Shown here in pieces: positions 46,091-55,542 of a stretch of 64,000 nt of DNA. Within the stretch, counting starts at the first letter, position 1. Each line of letters starts with the position of its first letter. This DNA is from Rhizobium brockwellii. Lineage in GTDB: Bacteria > Pseudomonadota > Alphaproteobacteria > Rhizobiales > Rhizobiaceae. Below the pieces are notes generated by a model. It did not search any database. It saw only the letters and a list, made by a program, of their open reading frames with translations, and had not been told where the DNA came from. A program made the translations under genes and the position numbers. The stretch covers positions 3,286,001-3,350,000 of the forward strand of contig NZ_CP053439.1 in assembly GCF_000769405.2 (NCBI RefSeq), given 5' to 3'.

Positions 46091-46792
46091 CTATGCACTA
46101 TGGGGATCAGCCGGCAATTGCCAGTCGATCGGTGCACGGCCGCGCGACTGCAGGAAGGCATTCGCCTTCGAAAAATGCCCGCAGCCGAAAAACCCGTTAT
46201 GGGCCGAAAGCGGCGAGGGATGCGGTGCTCTGAGCACGAGATGCCGCGTCGTATCGACGAAGGCGGCCTTGCGTTGGGCATAGGAACCCCAGAGCATGAA
46301 GACGACGGATTCGCATTCATCGTTGACCTTGCGGATGACGGCGTCGGTGAAGCGTTCCCACCCCTTGCCCTGATGAGCAGCCGCCTGCCCTTCCTCGACG
46401 GTCAGCACGCTGTTCAGCAGGAGCACGCCCTGCTTTGCCCAATGTTCGAGAAAACCGTGACGTGCCGGCGCTATGCCGAGATCCGTCTCCATTTCCTTGT
46501 AGATATTGACCAGGGAGGGCGGTATGCGCACGCCCGGCCGGACACTGAAACACAGTCCATGGGCTTGCCCAAGTCCATGATACGGGTCCTGGCCGAGGAT
46601 GACGGCCTTGACGTTGGAGATCGGCGTAAGATCGAGGGCGCGGAAATATTCGCTGCCCTTGGGGAAAATCCGCTTGCCGACCTCTTTCTGCGCGACGAGG
46701 AAGGATTTGAGCTGTTGCATGTAGGGGCTTGAAAACTCCCCCTCCAGCGCGGCCTTCCAGCTCCCCTCGAGACTGACGGATGTATCGCTCAT
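46091..46792 (-). CDS. ung: Uracil-DNA glycosylase
   Basis: A 233-residue family 1 UDG. The water-activating loop is GQDPYHG with Asp69; the uracil pocket continues in [28 protein letters not shown] and the Leu-loop [13 protein letters not shown] with the catalytic His are intact. It removes uracil from DNA to start base-excision repair. It is divergent from the phosphomannomutase gene. Confidence 0.95.
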   Translation of the reverse strand: MSDTSVSLEGSWKAALEGEFSSPYMQQLKSFLVAQKEVGKRIFPKGSEYFRALDLTPISNVKAVILGQDPYHGLGQAHGLCFSVRPGVRIPPSLVNIYKEMETDLGIAPARHGFLEHWAKQGVLLLNSVLTVEEGQAAAHQGKGWERFTDAVIRKVNDECESVVFMLWGSYAQRKAAFVDTTRHLVLRAPHPSPLSAHNGFFGCGHFSKANAFLQSRGRAPIDWQLPADPHSA

Positions 46793-47031
46793 CTAGGAAA
46801 ATCCTTCGCATAGGACGAAACAACGGACACACGGTTCTAACAAAATCGATCTACGCTGCAATGCCTGTCGGCTCGGCAATGGGTCTACACCTCCAGAATT
46901 CGGTGAGAGAAGATTGCGAGAGGCTGTCCGAGGCATCGTCGTCCGTATTTAACTATATGATGGCTTTGGTATTTACGCCGGCAGGCGGCCTGAGTAGAAC
47001 CTTGATGGTGAAATCGGAGCCATGTCTTCCC
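46793..47031. other. Divergent promoter region of ung and phosphomannomutase
   Basis: The stretch is open in the phosphomannomutase frame but this extension has no family match, so I read it as non-coding leader/promoter DNA. Confidence 0.5.
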
Positions 47032-48456
47032 ATGAAATTCGGCACGAGCGGCCTTCGCGGACTTTCAGTCGACCTCAAGGGACGCGCCTCTGCCCTCTAC
47101 GCCACCGCGTTCGGCAAGTATCTGCTGCAGACCGGCAAGGCGCGGGCCGGCGACGTCATTCTGATCGGCCGCGATTTTCGCGATTCAAGCCCTGAAATCT
47201 CGGGAAATTGTGCCGGTGCGCTTGCCGCGCTCGGCTTCCGGATTTTCGACTGTGGCACCGTCCCCACACCCGCCCTTGCCCTCTATGGCCTCGAGAGCAA
47301 CGCCGCATGCCTGATGGTTACGGGCTCGCATATTCCGGCGGACCGCAACGGCATCAAATTCTATCGCCCGGATGGTGAGATCGACAAATCGGACGAGGCT
47401 GCCATCACCGCATTGGCCGCCGAGATCGAGCGAACCGGTGAAGCGGTGGCGCAGGCGCCAGCCGAGACGGAGGAGCATGAAGCGATCTGCCGGCAGCTCT
47501 TTTTCGAACGCAATGCAGCCCTGCTTCCGCAGGGCGCGCTGTCCGACATGAAGATCGGTGTCTACCAGCACAGCAGCGTCGCCCGCGACCTGCTGGTGGA
47601 CGTTCTCGCCCATTACGGCGCCGAGATCACCGCTCTCGGACGTTCGGAGAGTTTCATTCCCGTCGACACCGAAGCCGTTTCAGACGAGACGATCACGCGG
47701 ATGAAGCGCTGGGTGTCCGAGCACAAGATCGATGCGATCGTCTCGACCGATGGCGACGGCGACCGTCCGCTGGTCGCAGACGAAACCGGCACGCCGTTGC
47801 GCGGTGACCTTCTCGGCCTTGTGGCAGCCAATTTCCTCGGCGCCGGCACGGTGGTGACACCTGTTACCTCCAATTCCGGCATCGAGGCCGCGGGCTCTTT
47901 CGCCGTCCGGCGTACCCGCGTCGGCTCACCCTTCGTCATTTCAGCCATGGAAGAGGCCGTGGCGGCTGGCAAGGGTCATGTCATGGGCTTTGAAGCCAAT
48001 GGCGGGCTGCTGACCGCAACCGCCTTTGATATCAACGGCCGGAACGTGCGTGCCTTGCCGACACGCGATTGTTTTATCCCGATACTCGCGATCCTGTCGC
48101 TCGCGGCCATCCGCAGGCAGCCTCTTTCTGCCGTTGCCGCCTCCTACCATCTGCCCTTTGCCGCCGCCGACCGCCTGGAGAATTTTCCGCTGGAGACGAG
48201 TGCCGCGCTGATGGAGCATCTGCGCGCTTCGGACGAAAATCTCTCGGCTTTCCTGCAGCCGATCGGCGAGGTGGCGACGAAATCCGACATTGACGGACTT
48301 CGGGTGACGCTGAGAGATGGCGGCATCATTCATTTCCGCCCGTCCGGCAATGCCCCGGAAATGCGCTGCTACACAGAGGCCGGCAGCGAAGCTGCAGCCC
48401 TGGAGCTGCTGAATACAGGGCTCAACCGAATAACAGACTGGGCAGGCGCCCGGTAA
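47032..48456 (+). CDS. Phosphomannomutase
   Basis: A 474-residue alpha-D-phosphohexomutase: MKFGTSGLRGLSVDL at the start (the family begins this way, which decides the ATG at 47032), active Ser99 in TGSHIPADRNGIKFY, metal loop STDGDGDRP, sugar loop GFEANGG and phosphate loop RPSGNAPEMR. It interconverts mannose-6-P and mannose-1-P. GGAG lies 12 bases upstream. The next gene, 39 bases on, uses its product. Pairing is like noeK-noeJ in rhizobia. Confidence 0.9.
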   Translation: MKFGTSGLRGLSVDLKGRASALYATAFGKYLLQTGKARAGDVILIGRDFRDSSPEISGNCAGALAALGFRIFDCGTVPTPALALYGLESNAACLMVTGSHIPADRNGIKFYRPDGEIDKSDEAAITALAAEIERTGEAVAQAPAETEEHEAICRQLFFERNAALLPQGALSDMKIGVYQHSSVARDLLVDVLAHYGAEITALGRSESFIPVDTEAVSDETITRMKRWVSEHKIDAIVSTDGDGDRPLVADETGTPLRGDLLGLVAANFLGAGTVVTPVTSNSGIEAAGSFAVRRTRVGSPFVISAMEEAVAAGKGHVMGFEANGGLLTATAFDINGRNVRALPTRDCFIPILAILSLAAIRRQPLSAVAASYHLPFAAADRLENFPLETSAALMEHLRASDENLSAFLQPIGEVATKSDIDGLRVTLRDGGIIHFRPSGNAPEMRCYTEAGSEAAALELLNTGLNRITDWAGAR

Positions 48457-48495
48457 CATGCGACGAACAAGCCGTTTACTTCAAGGAACCCGCCT

Positions 48496-49923
48496 ATGAC
48501 GCAGAAAATCGTTCCCGTGATCATGGCCGGCGGCAAAGGCACGCGGCTCTGGCCGCTTTCCCGTGCCACCGCACCGAAACAATTCATCCAGTTCGTCGGC
48601 GACAAGACGTTGTTTCAGGAAACTCTTGAGCGCGTTTCCGATCCCGAGCTCTATGAAGCCCCGATCGTCGTCACCAATGAGGAATTCCGCTTCCTGGTCG
48701 CCGAGCAGGCACGCGAGCTTGCCATCCCGCTCGCCGCCGTCCTGCTCGAACCGGTCGCCCGCAACACAGCCGCAGCAGTGGCCGCCGCCGCAACGCTCGC
48801 TGGCGAGCTGTTCGGCAAGGGCACCATCATCCAGATGCTCGCCTCGGATCACGAAATTCTCGCCGACAAGAGCTATTTCGATTGCATCCGCATCGCCCGC
48901 GATGCCGCCGCCGACGGCAACCTCGTAACTTTCGGCATCAACCCGACGGAGCCGGCGACAGGCTACGGCTATATCGAGATCGGCGATGCCCTCAAAAACG
49001 GTGCGCACAAGGTCAAGCGCTTTGTCGAAAAGCCGGCACTTGAGAAGGCCGAGCAGATGCTCGCCGACGGCGGCTTCTACTGGAACTCGGGCATCTTCAT
49101 GTTCCCGGTGACGGAACTCATCGCCGAACTGCAGGAATATGCACCCGATGTGCTGAAGGCGGCCAGCAAGGCCGTTTCGAAGGCGAGCCGCGACCTTGAT
49201 TTCACCCGTCTCGACGCCGACCATTTCGCCAAGAGCCCCGATATCTCCATCGATTATGCGATCATGGAAAAGACCTCCAAGGCAGCAGTCGTCCCCTCGC
49301 CGTTCAAATGGTCGGACATGGGCAGCTGGGATTCTGTCTGGAAATCAGGCGCCCGCGACGACAACGGCAATGTTGCCGCCGCAAACACCACCGTCGTCAA
49401 TACCCGCAATTCGCTCGTCATGACCCGTGGTGTGCATCTTGCGGTCCAGGGCATGGAGGATGTCGCCGTCATCGCCAGCGAGGACGCTGTCTATGTCGGA
49501 CCGCTCAAAGACAGCCAGAATGTCGGACAATTGGTCAAGATGCTGGCGTCTTCTTCCACTACCGCGAAATTCACCGAAACCCATCCGACATCTTATCGAC
49601 CCTGGGGCGGTTATACCTCGATCTTCAACGGCGACCGCTTCCAGGTGAAGCGTATCTTCGTCACGCCGGGCAAGAAGCTCTCGCTGCAAAAACACCATCA
49701 TCGTTCCGAACACTGGATCGTCGTCAAGGGAACGGCTGAGGTGACGGTCGGCGAGAACGTGCGTATGCTGCGCGAGAACGAAAGCGTCTACATTCCGCTT
49801 GGCGAAGTCCACCGCCTCGCCAACCCCGGCAAGATTCTTCTCGAGCTCATCGAGGTTCAGACGGGCTCCTATCTCGGCGAGGACGACATCATCCGTATCG
49901 TCGATGAGTTTGGAAGAACGTAA
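48496..49923 (+). CDS. Mannose-1-phosphate guanylyltransferase / mannose-6-phosphate isomerase
   Basis: A 475-residue bifunctional enzyme. The N-terminal nucleotidyltransferase has MAGGKGTRLWPLSR and the sugar-site FVEKPALEKA; SDMGSWDSVW follows; the C-terminal cupin isomerase (about 360-475) has KKLSLQKHHHRSEHWIVVKG and its His metal ligands. It makes GDP-mannose for polysaccharide or LPS. Rhizobial relatives are called noeJ or manC. AAGGAA precedes the ATG. Confidence 0.92.
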   Translation: MTQKIVPVIMAGGKGTRLWPLSRATAPKQFIQFVGDKTLFQETLERVSDPELYEAPIVVTNEEFRFLVAEQARELAIPLAAVLLEPVARNTAAAVAAAATLAGELFGKGTIIQMLASDHEILADKSYFDCIRIARDAAADGNLVTFGINPTEPATGYGYIEIGDALKNGAHKVKRFVEKPALEKAEQMLADGGFYWNSGIFMFPVTELIAELQEYAPDVLKAASKAVSKASRDLDFTRLDADHFAKSPDISIDYAIMEKTSKAAVVPSPFKWSDMGSWDSVWKSGARDDNGNVAAANTTVVNTRNSLVMTRGVHLAVQGMEDVAVIASEDAVYVGPLKDSQNVGQLVKMLASSSTTAKFTETHPTSYRPWGGYTSIFNGDRFQVKRIFVTPGKKLSLQKHHHRSEHWIVVKGTAEVTVGENVRMLRENESVYIPLGEVHRLANPGKILLELIEVQTGSYLGEDDIIRIVDEFGRT

Positions 49924-50042
49924 AATCGCAGCCGGAGCGATGGTCGGGCCTTTTCCGGCGCGACCATCCTCGCTGTTGAATTTCCTCTTGGGGTTCTCGT
50001 AGAATGGATGTACCGACAGACATGACCGGAGATATCCCCCTG

Positions 50043-50348
50043 ATGCGTACCTTGCCCGTCCTTGCCGGATTTGTTGCAATCATGGTGCCGGGAATGGCGT
50101 TTGCCGAAACGGCAAGCATGCGAACCGCAAACGAGTCGGAAATTCGCCAGCACCTGCCCGGTACGTCCGAACTGAAAGAAGCCAAGAACGGCTACGAATA
50201 TCGCGACGGCAATAAGAATGGCTACAAGATAACCAATGGCCAGGTGTGCGTCCTGTTCCCCAGCAAGAAGACCGATTGCGTCAACGTGAAAACCGACGGC
50301 AAGACCTTTCAGATGATCGACAAAAAAGGCGGCCGAACCCGATTCTGA
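50043..50348 (+). CDS. Small secreted protein
   Basis: A 101-residue protein with a signal peptide (cut after AFA, about residue 21). The mature part (EIRQHLPGTSELKEAKNGYE, ITNGQVCVLFPSKKTDCVNV) has two Cys that could form a disulfide and repeated Lys/Gly/Tyr. I do not recognise the family. The ATG at 50043 with GGAGAT upstream is preferred over 50004. Confidence 0.65.
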   Translation: MRTLPVLAGFVAIMVPGMAFAETASMRTANESEIRQHLPGTSELKEAKNGYEYRDGNKNGYKITNGQVCVLFPSKKTDCVNVKTDGKTFQMIDKKGGRTRF

Positions 50349-50384
50349 TTTGTCGCCCGGCAAGATTTCCGTGCCCAGGCAAAA

Positions 50385-51341
50385 TCATTTTGCCGGTGAA
50401 GTTTCGCCGTCCTTGTCGAGAACGAAGTCGGCGACCAGGCCCAAGTGATTCGAGCCGAGATTATCATCGAGACGTTCCAGCGATGTCAGATGAAGCGGCG
50501 CGCGCGCAAATATGTGGTCGATGGCGATCCCGAGCGCGCCGGCGCCGATCGGCCATGTTGCCGGTTCTGGCGTGATCGTTTTCAGCTTCTGCTCGCGCAG
50601 GAAAGCTTGGATGCTCGGGGCGATCGCCGAGGAGTTGAAATCACCTGAAAGCACCACAGGGCCGTCGATCGAGCCAAGCGCTTTGCCGAGATCTTCCAAT
50701 TCAGCCATCTGGAAATCGTCGAAATATGGTTTGGTCAGGTGCGCGGAAACCAGATTGATAGTTTCGCCGCCGAAGTCGACGCTTGCTATAACAAGCCTGT
50801 TTTTTCGAAGACTGCCCATGCTTGCGACCTGCCGGCTGACGAACGGGCGTTTGGAGAGCACCAGCGTATCGCATGTATCCTTCCCGGCATCGCAACCGAT
50901 ATGATAGGGATAGGCCTTGAACAATTGCTGCAGGTGAAACGTCAGCGGCTTGGCTTCGAGCAGATTGACGACGTCGGCATTCGACGCGATCACCATGTCC
51001 GTGATTTCAGTCGAGTTTTTCCAGTTGTCGATCGCGATGTTGAACGACATCAGACGAAAAAGCGGCTGCCTGTCGGTGCCTCTGTCGCCCTCCGAGAACT
51101 CGCGCAGCATGACGACGCCGTGAACGACGAGAAGAAGCGAGGCAAGCAAAAGGATGAAGCCGTAAATCTGTCTCTTGATGGCCAGAATGATCAGGCTGGC
51201 GGCGACAAACACGACGCCGAGGTGAACCTGAAAGCTGTAGACGAAGGACAGAAGCCAGAAGTTCGTGACATAGCGTAACGACACGATCGCGATGGCAACG
51301 GTCAGAAACGCGCAGAGAATCCAATAAATTATATCTCTCAT
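50385..51341 (-). CDS. Membrane-anchored endonuclease/exonuclease/phosphatase family protein
   Basis: A 318-residue protein with about three N-terminal membrane helices (residues 1-85) and a C-terminal EEP fold: LMSFNIAIDN, VNLLEAKP with the metal-binding Glu, LVSAHLTKPY, VVLSGDFNSSA and SNHLGLVADF with the catalytic His. EEP proteins cleave phosphodiesters in nucleic acids or lipids; here the catalytic domain probably faces the periplasm. Start at 51341 chosen over a long hydrophilic head to 51470. Confidence 0.83.
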   Translation of the reverse strand: MRDIIYWILCAFLTVAIAIVSLRYVTNFWLLSFVYSFQVHLGVVFVAASLIILAIKRQIYGFILLLASLLLVVHGVVMLREFSEGDRGTDRQPLFRLMSFNIAIDNWKNSTEITDMVIASNADVVNLLEAKPLTFHLQQLFKAYPYHIGCDAGKDTCDTLVLSKRPFVSRQVASMGSLRKNRLVIASVDFGGETINLVSAHLTKPYFDDFQMAELEDLGKALGSIDGPVVLSGDFNSSAIAPSIQAFLREQKLKTITPEPATWPIGAGALGIAIDHIFARAPLHLTSLERLDDNLGSNHLGLVADFVLDKDGETSPAK

Positions 51342-51391
51342 CGATCCTGACCTGCCTGCAGACGACCGGCCGGCCATAACATGCAAGCAAT

Positions 51392-51410
51392 CATGTTGCA
51401 ACGCAGCATG
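51392..51410. promoter_or_regulatory. Second PhaR-like palindrome (TTGC-N3-GCAG)
   Basis: CATGTTGCA-A-CGCAGCATG differs at two positions from the perfect repeat before ugd. It lies in the divergent gap between the EEP gene and the epimerase gene, 51 bases from the former's start. Confidence 0.4.
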
Positions 51411-51622
51411 ACGGCCGAGAGTTGCGGCTAACCGGCAGACGATATCGATGGTCTCGCCCTCATCAAGCAAGGCAGCGGCGGGCAGGCCGCCGACAGTAGA
51501 GACAGCGCTGTGACCTTCTCTTTCAAAGACCTATCGACTCGGCCTCTTTTTATCTTGTAAGTGGGGTCACTTGATACGGAATCGGCTCTTTGCCGTCGGC
51601 AGCGAGCCGAGAAAAGGTGGGA

Positions 51623-52639
51623 ATGCGCTACTTCATTACAGGGACTGCCGGCTTTATCGGTTTTCATCTGGCCAGGCGCCTGCTGCAAGAAGGGCATGAC
51701 GTCACAGGCTTCGATGGCCTCACTCCCTATTACAACGTCAAGCTCAAGGAGATGCGCCATGCGGCACTCTCCCAGTTTCCGACCTTCAAACCCGTTATCG
51801 CGATGCTCGAGGACCGCCCAGCGCTAGAAGCGGCTGTTCTGGCGGCTAAGCCCGACATTCTGATCCACTTGGCCGCACAGGCCGGCGTGCGCTACAGCCT
51901 GGAAAATCCAGAGGCCTATCTCCGTTCGAACGTCGAAGGCTCGTGGAACATCATGGAAATCGCGCGGCGCGTCGAAATTCGCCATCTGATGCTGGCCTCG
52001 ACATCATCGATCTATGGCGCCAATGCGACCGTCCCCTTTCGCGAGACCGATCGCGCCGACGAGCCGCTGACCATCTATGCGGCGACCAAGAAATCGATGG
52101 AACTGATGGCGCACAGTTATGCCCATCTTCACAAGATTCCAACCACGGCTTTTCGCTTTTTCACCGTTTATGGCCCATGGGGCCGGCCCGACATGGCGCT
52201 GTTCAAATTCACCAAAAACATGCTTGAAGGCCAGCCGATCGAGATCTACGGCGAAGGCAACATGAGCCGTGACTTCACTTATATAGACGATCTCATCGAG
52301 GCGATCGTCAGGCTATCGGCGGTCGTCCCGTCCGAGGAAAATCGCCTCGAAAACACGGCTGTCGAAACGCTCTCGCGCCAGGCGCCCTTCCGTGTCGTCA
52401 ATATTGGCGGAGGCCAGCCGGTCAGCCTGATGGATTTCGTCGAAACGGTGGAAAAGGCGCTCGGCCGTCCTGCCATTCGCAAGATGCTGGCAATGCAGAA
52501 GGGTGACGTGCCGCGCACCTTCGCAGCCCCGGATCTGCTGGTCGCGCTGACCGGATACAAGCCGGATACGACCTTGGATGTCGGCGTCAAGGCCTTCGTC
52601 GACTGGTATCTCGACGTACGCAGCGAACTCGACGCCTAG
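51623..52639 (+). CDS. lpsL: UDP-glucuronate epimerase (LpsL-like SDR)
   Basis: A 338-residue extended short-chain dehydrogenase/reductase: GTAGFIG at 7-13 for [34 protein letters not shown] and the catalytic Tyr-x3-Lys in [18 protein letters not shown] and [12 protein letters not shown] are features of UDP-glucuronate 4-epimerases. It would turn UDP-glucuronate (from Ugd) into UDP-galacturonate for LPS or polysaccharide. The ATG at 51623 follows AAGGTGGGA. Confidence 0.87.
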   Translation: MRYFITGTAGFIGFHLARRLLQEGHDVTGFDGLTPYYNVKLKEMRHAALSQFPTFKPVIAMLEDRPALEAAVLAAKPDILIHLAAQAGVRYSLENPEAYLRSNVEGSWNIMEIARRVEIRHLMLASTSSIYGANATVPFRETDRADEPLTIYAATKKSMELMAHSYAHLHKIPTTAFRFFTVYGPWGRPDMALFKFTKNMLEGQPIEIYGEGNMSRDFTYIDDLIEAIVRLSAVVPSEENRLENTAVETLSRQAPFRVVNIGGGQPVSLMDFVETVEKALGRPAIRKMLAMQKGDVPRTFAAPDLLVALTGYKPDTTLDVGVKAFVDWYLDVRSELDA

Positions 52640-52684
52640 ATCAGGATGATTCGAGGCCGGATCGACCTAGAATCTAGCCAGGTG

Positions 52685-52999
52685 TCAGCGGAGAAACGCA
52701 ACCGCTTGTACGGCCTCGACCGCCGTCGAAAACACGTAGTCGACAACAACGGTCAGGCTCTGCGAATAGGTCTTGAGCCGGTAACCCTCGCCTTCGATCT
52801 CGGCCGGGCTGCGCAGGACGAACGGAACGCCAGGGCGCACGAAACCGGCGCGGGTCGTCAACGGAACCTCGGGCGAATGGCCGATGGCGGAGGTGTACAT
52901 CAGGTCGCGGGCAAGGCTGGCTGGGCCGATGGCGAATGCCGGCTCGGCAGCGGCAGTGATGGTCAGGCTCAAGGCGATGGCGGCAAAAGTTCTGTGCAT
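52685..52999 (-). CDS. Small secreted protein
   Basis: A 104-residue protein with a signal peptide (MHRTFAAIALSLTITAAAEP, cut after AFA near 24). The mature part (GPASLARDLMYTSAIGHSPE, YRLKTYSQSLTVVVDYVFST) has no recognised domain. GGGGA lies seven bases before the ATG at 52999, which is preferred over 53071. Convergent with the epimerase gene. Confidence 0.65.
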   Translation of the reverse strand: MHRTFAAIALSLTITAAAEPAFAIGPASLARDLMYTSAIGHSPEVPLTTRAGFVRPGVPFVLRSPAEIEGEGYRLKTYSQSLTVVVDYVFSTAVEAVQAVAFLR

Positions 53000-53195
53000 G
53001 TCGAAGTCCCCGTTTGCGGATCGGCGGGCTTTCGGTTTGCCCGGCTCCAAACGATCGATGCGTCTGTCCACGCTTCGGTCGCTTTGATGAGACCACTCTA
53101 CACATCAGTATTTTCAGGGCTTTTAAGCGGATCGGTCAAATTTTACGAAATTTGATTTTCTGTCCGGAAGGGCTCGGAACGCACAAGGAAATAGG

Positions 53196-53214
53196 TCCCG
53201 GCCGCTGGCCGGGA
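53196..53214 (-). terminator. Hairpin downstream of the 50-codon gene
   Basis: An 8-bp GC-rich stem (53196-53203 / 53207-53214) with a 3-base loop, followed on the minus strand by CCTATTTCC. It lies 38 bases after the small gene's stop. Confidence 0.5.
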
Positions 53215-53252
53215 ATGCAACATCGGCAATGACCTGGACGGTGTATCGCAGT

Positions 53253-53405
53253 CTACAAAATGCGATCCAGCTTCTTGTTGATATGCAGGTTCGGCATCAC
53301 TCCCGCGCTTTGCGCCGCATGATAGGATTCGCGGGCCGCATCGAACGAGATCGACCACATGATGGCGCTGAGCAGCAGCGCGATGATATAAATCTGAATA
53401 CGCAT
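53253..53405 (-). CDS. Very small membrane protein (50 aa)
   Basis: A 50-codon frame, ATG 53405 to TAG 53253: an N-terminal membrane helix (MRIQIYIIALLLSAIMW) followed by a short polar tail with FDAARESYHAAQSAGV and LHINKKLDRIL. The hydrophobic-then-charged layout and a terminator hairpin behind it argue that it is expressed. There is no strong ribosome site. No function known to me. Confidence 0.45.
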   Translation of the reverse strand: MRIQIYIIALLLSAIMWSISFDAARESYHAAQSAGVMPNLHINKKLDRIL

Positions 53406-53499
53406 CGAACCGGGGATACGGAACGAGCAAGGCAGTTTTGTGTCAAAACATGGTCACAAGAATCACGAAAAAGTGGCGGGCTTTTTGTTTCGCAGTCGG

Positions 53500-53612
53500 T
53501 TGACGCCGGACACATTAGTGTCGTGAAAATTAGCGATATTGTATCGCTACCTGTTAGCAGCCGACCCCGAGGCTTGGTACCCTGAGAGACCCGTTCCCAC
53601 GGGTCTCTTTGC
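53500..53612 (+). ncRNA. Candidate small RNA with three hairpins
   Basis: Three successive inverted repeats: ACAC-ATTA-GTGT (53510-53521), a perfect TAGCGATA/TATCGCTA stem (53531-53549) and a terminator-like 10-bp stem 53585-53594 / 53599-53608 followed by TTGCCTTGTTT. No protein gene ends upstream on this strand. A TTGACG lies at 53500. This is a structural inference only. Confidence 0.4.
53585..53612 (+). terminator. Terminator-like hairpin
   Basis: AGAGACCCGT and ACGGGTCTCT form a perfect 10-bp stem around TCCC; the T-tract is short. It would end the small-RNA candidate and shield the TetR promoter from read-through. Confidence 0.6.
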
Positions 53613-53795
53613 CTTGTTTCCGAACGTTTTCCAGAACAACTGAGATCGCCCTGATCCGAATTGGCGCTGAACCGCTGAACGGCACATCTCGCCCCCAATC
53701 AGACCACGCGTCCAACCGTGAGCGATGTCGCGTTCTTGCCTTTGCCTCAGCAATGGCATCGGCCGATAACATCTGTTCTAAAATATATCAATCGA

Positions 53796-53824
53796 TTGAC
53801 TTATTTTCCTGTCAATGTTATAAA
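53796..53824 (+). promoter_or_regulatory. Promoter of the TetR/ABC exporter operon
   Basis: TTGACT (53796-53801), 17-base spacer, TATAAA (53819-53824). It is the best sigma-70 match in the window. Flanking CAATCGATTG and repeated TTGAC/GTCAA half-sites (53793-53815) could be the regulator's own operator. Transcription would begin at or next to the ATG at 53831. Confidence 0.65.
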
Positions 53825-53830
53825 ATTGTC

Positions 53831-54532
53831 ATGATCCTAGAACACGACAACCAGCCAGCGGCCTCCGCCCGTGCAGAGATCGCACGCCAGAAGATGTTGT
53901 CCGCCGCCCTCGACGTCTTCGGCCGTTATGGCTTCGACGGCGCCTCGACGCGCCAGCTCACGGAAGCGGCCGGCGTCAACCTGCAGGCCATCCCCTATTA
54001 CTTCGGCAGCAAGGAAGGCCTCTACATCGCCACGGCCGAATATCTGATGATGCGGATCAATACGCATGTCGGTGACATCAGGGCCCGCGTCGGCGCGCAT
54101 CTGCTGGCGCTTGATGCTGCGGGCAAACAGCTGAGCGAAGCTGAGGCCCGCCATTTCCTGACGGAGATTTTGCAGACCATGGTGACGCTATTTGTCGGCA
54201 GGGAATCCGAATCCTGGGCGCGCTTCCTGATCCGCGAGCAGATGGAGCCGACAGAAGCCTTCACACGGGTCTATCAGGGCCTCATGCGTCCGATGATCGA
54301 GATGGGCCGGCGGCTAATCGGCGCCATCCTTCGTGAGGATCCCGCCTCGGAACATGTGCGTCTGCGCACCTTCACCCTTCTCGGCAGCATCCTCGTCTTT
54401 CGCGTCGCCCATGCAGCCGTGCTCGCCCAGATGGAGTGGGATGGCGTCGGCCCGGAACAGGTGGAAACGGTGCGCGGCCTGGCCGCAGAGCTGGTCGATG
54501 CCATCGGCCCGCTGAAAGGAAGTGCCGCATGA
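53831..54532 (+). CDS. TetR-family regulator (CecR/YbiH-like)
   Basis: A 233-residue repressor. The helix-turn-helix lies near 20-65 ([40 protein letters not shown]); the C-terminal domain ([33 protein letters not shown]) matches the CecR/DUF1956 group. The ATG at 53831 is needed for a full DNA-binding domain, has no ribosome site and coincides with the predicted transcript start. Its stop overlaps the next gene (ATGA), so it heads a regulator-exporter operon as in cecR-ybhGFSR of E. coli. Confidence 0.88.
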   Translation: MILEHDNQPAASARAEIARQKMLSAALDVFGRYGFDGASTRQLTEAAGVNLQAIPYYFGSKEGLYIATAEYLMMRINTHVGDIRARVGAHLLALDAAGKQLSEAEARHFLTEILQTMVTLFVGRESESWARFLIREQMEPTEAFTRVYQGLMRPMIEMGRRLIGAILREDPASEHVRLRTFTLLGSILVFRVAHAAVLAQMEWDGVGPEQVETVRGLAAELVDAIGPLKGSAA

Positions 54533-55542
54533 AGCGCATCCTTCCCATCGCCATCCTTCTTCTCGTTGCGGCAGGGGCCGCCGCCTGGTGGTACGCCCTG
54601 CCCGAAAAGCTCGGCTGGTGGCCTGAGGCTAGCCGCGAATTCGTCCTTTATGGCAATGTCGATATCCGCCAGGTCTCGCTCGGCTTCCGCGTCAGCGGCC
54701 GCCTCGCCGAACTCCATGCCGACGAGGGCGACGTCATCAAGAGCGGAGACGTTCTCGCAAAGCTCGATGCAGCTCCTTATGAATTCGCGGTCCGCTCGGG
54801 CGAAGCCAATGTCGCAGCCCTCCAGGCAACGCTCGACAAGCTGAAGGCCGGTCCGCGACCGACAGAGATTGCCCAGGCGCGCGCCGCCTATGACGAAAGT
54901 ATCGCCGATCTCCGCAATGCCAACCTCGCCTATGACCGCGCCCGCCAGCTGCGCCCGCAGGGCACGATCTCCGAGGCAAGCCTTGATCAGGCGACCGCTG
55001 CGAGGGCGATGGCCGCCGCACGCTCCGATTCCGCCAACGAGGCACTGAAACTGCTGCTGGAAGGCTCCCGTGTCGAGGATATCGCCGCCGCCGACGCCCA
55101 GCTGAAGGCGGCTGAGGCAACACTCGCCTCCGCCCGCACTTCGCTTGATGATACCGAGCTGCGCGCCCCGAACGACGGCGTCATCCTCTCGCGCGTGCGG
55201 GAAAATGGCGCGATCGTCTCGCCGGCGGACACCGTCTTCGTGTTGTCTCTGACCGAGCCTGTCTGGGTGCGAAGCTATGTCGCCGAGCCTGATCTCGGCC
55301 GCATCCATCCCGGCATGAAGGTTTCTGTCGCCTCCGATACGGCGCCCGACAAGCCCTATGAAGGTACGATCGGCTTCATCTCGCCGGTCGCCGAATTCAC
55401 CCCGAAGTCGGTGGAGACGCCGGAACTGAGGACCGACCTCGTCTATCGCCTGCGTGTTGTCATCGACAAGCCCGGCCCGGATCTGCGCCAGGGCATGCCA
55501 GTCACCGTGCGCTTTTCTACGCCGACGGCGAGCGGACAATGA
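54529..55542 (+). CDS. ybhG: HlyD-family membrane fusion protein (YbhG-like)
   Basis: A 337-residue periplasmic adaptor with an N-terminal signal anchor ([20 protein letters not shown]), a lipoyl half [19 protein letters not shown], a coiled-coil hairpin (about 100-210) and the second half [16 protein letters not shown]. It links the ABC permease to an outer-membrane channel. ATGA overlaps on both sides show translational coupling. Confidence 0.87.
   Translation: MKRILPIAILLLVAAGAAAWWYALPEKLGWWPEASREFVLYGNVDIRQVSLGFRVSGRLAELHADEGDVIKSGDVLAKLDAAPYEFAVRSGEANVAALQATLDKLKAGPRPTEIAQARAAYDESIADLRNANLAYDRARQLRPQGTISEASLDQATAARAMAAARSDSANEALKLLLEGSRVEDIAAADAQLKAAEATLASARTSLDDTELRAPNDGVILSRVRENGAIVSPADTVFVLSLTEPVWVRSYVAEPDLGRIHPGMKVSVASDTAPDKPYEGTIGFISPVAEFTPKSVETPELRTDLVYRLRVVIDKPGPDLRQGMPVTVRFSTPTASGQ

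Larger units (their letters stand above)
53406..53830. other. Upstream region of the TetR gene
   Basis: About 425 bases with no protein gene. It contains the structured small-RNA candidate at 53500-53612 and the TetR promoter at 53796-53824. The frame of the TetR gene stays open back to 53609 but this extension does not look like protein. Confidence 0.5.

Noticed and set aside
46780..47031. An 84-codon N-terminal extension of phosphomannomutase
   Set aside because: The family starts at MKFGTSGLRG; the extension has no ribosome site and reads like non-coding DNA.
53609..53830. A 74-codon N-terminal extension of the TetR protein
   Set aside because: It overlaps the terminator hairpin and promoter and does not match TetR proteins.
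54274..55539. A 421-codon minus-strand frame opposite the YbhG-like gene
   Set aside because: Shadow frame; the plus strand has the HlyD-family motifs and overlapping operon junctions.
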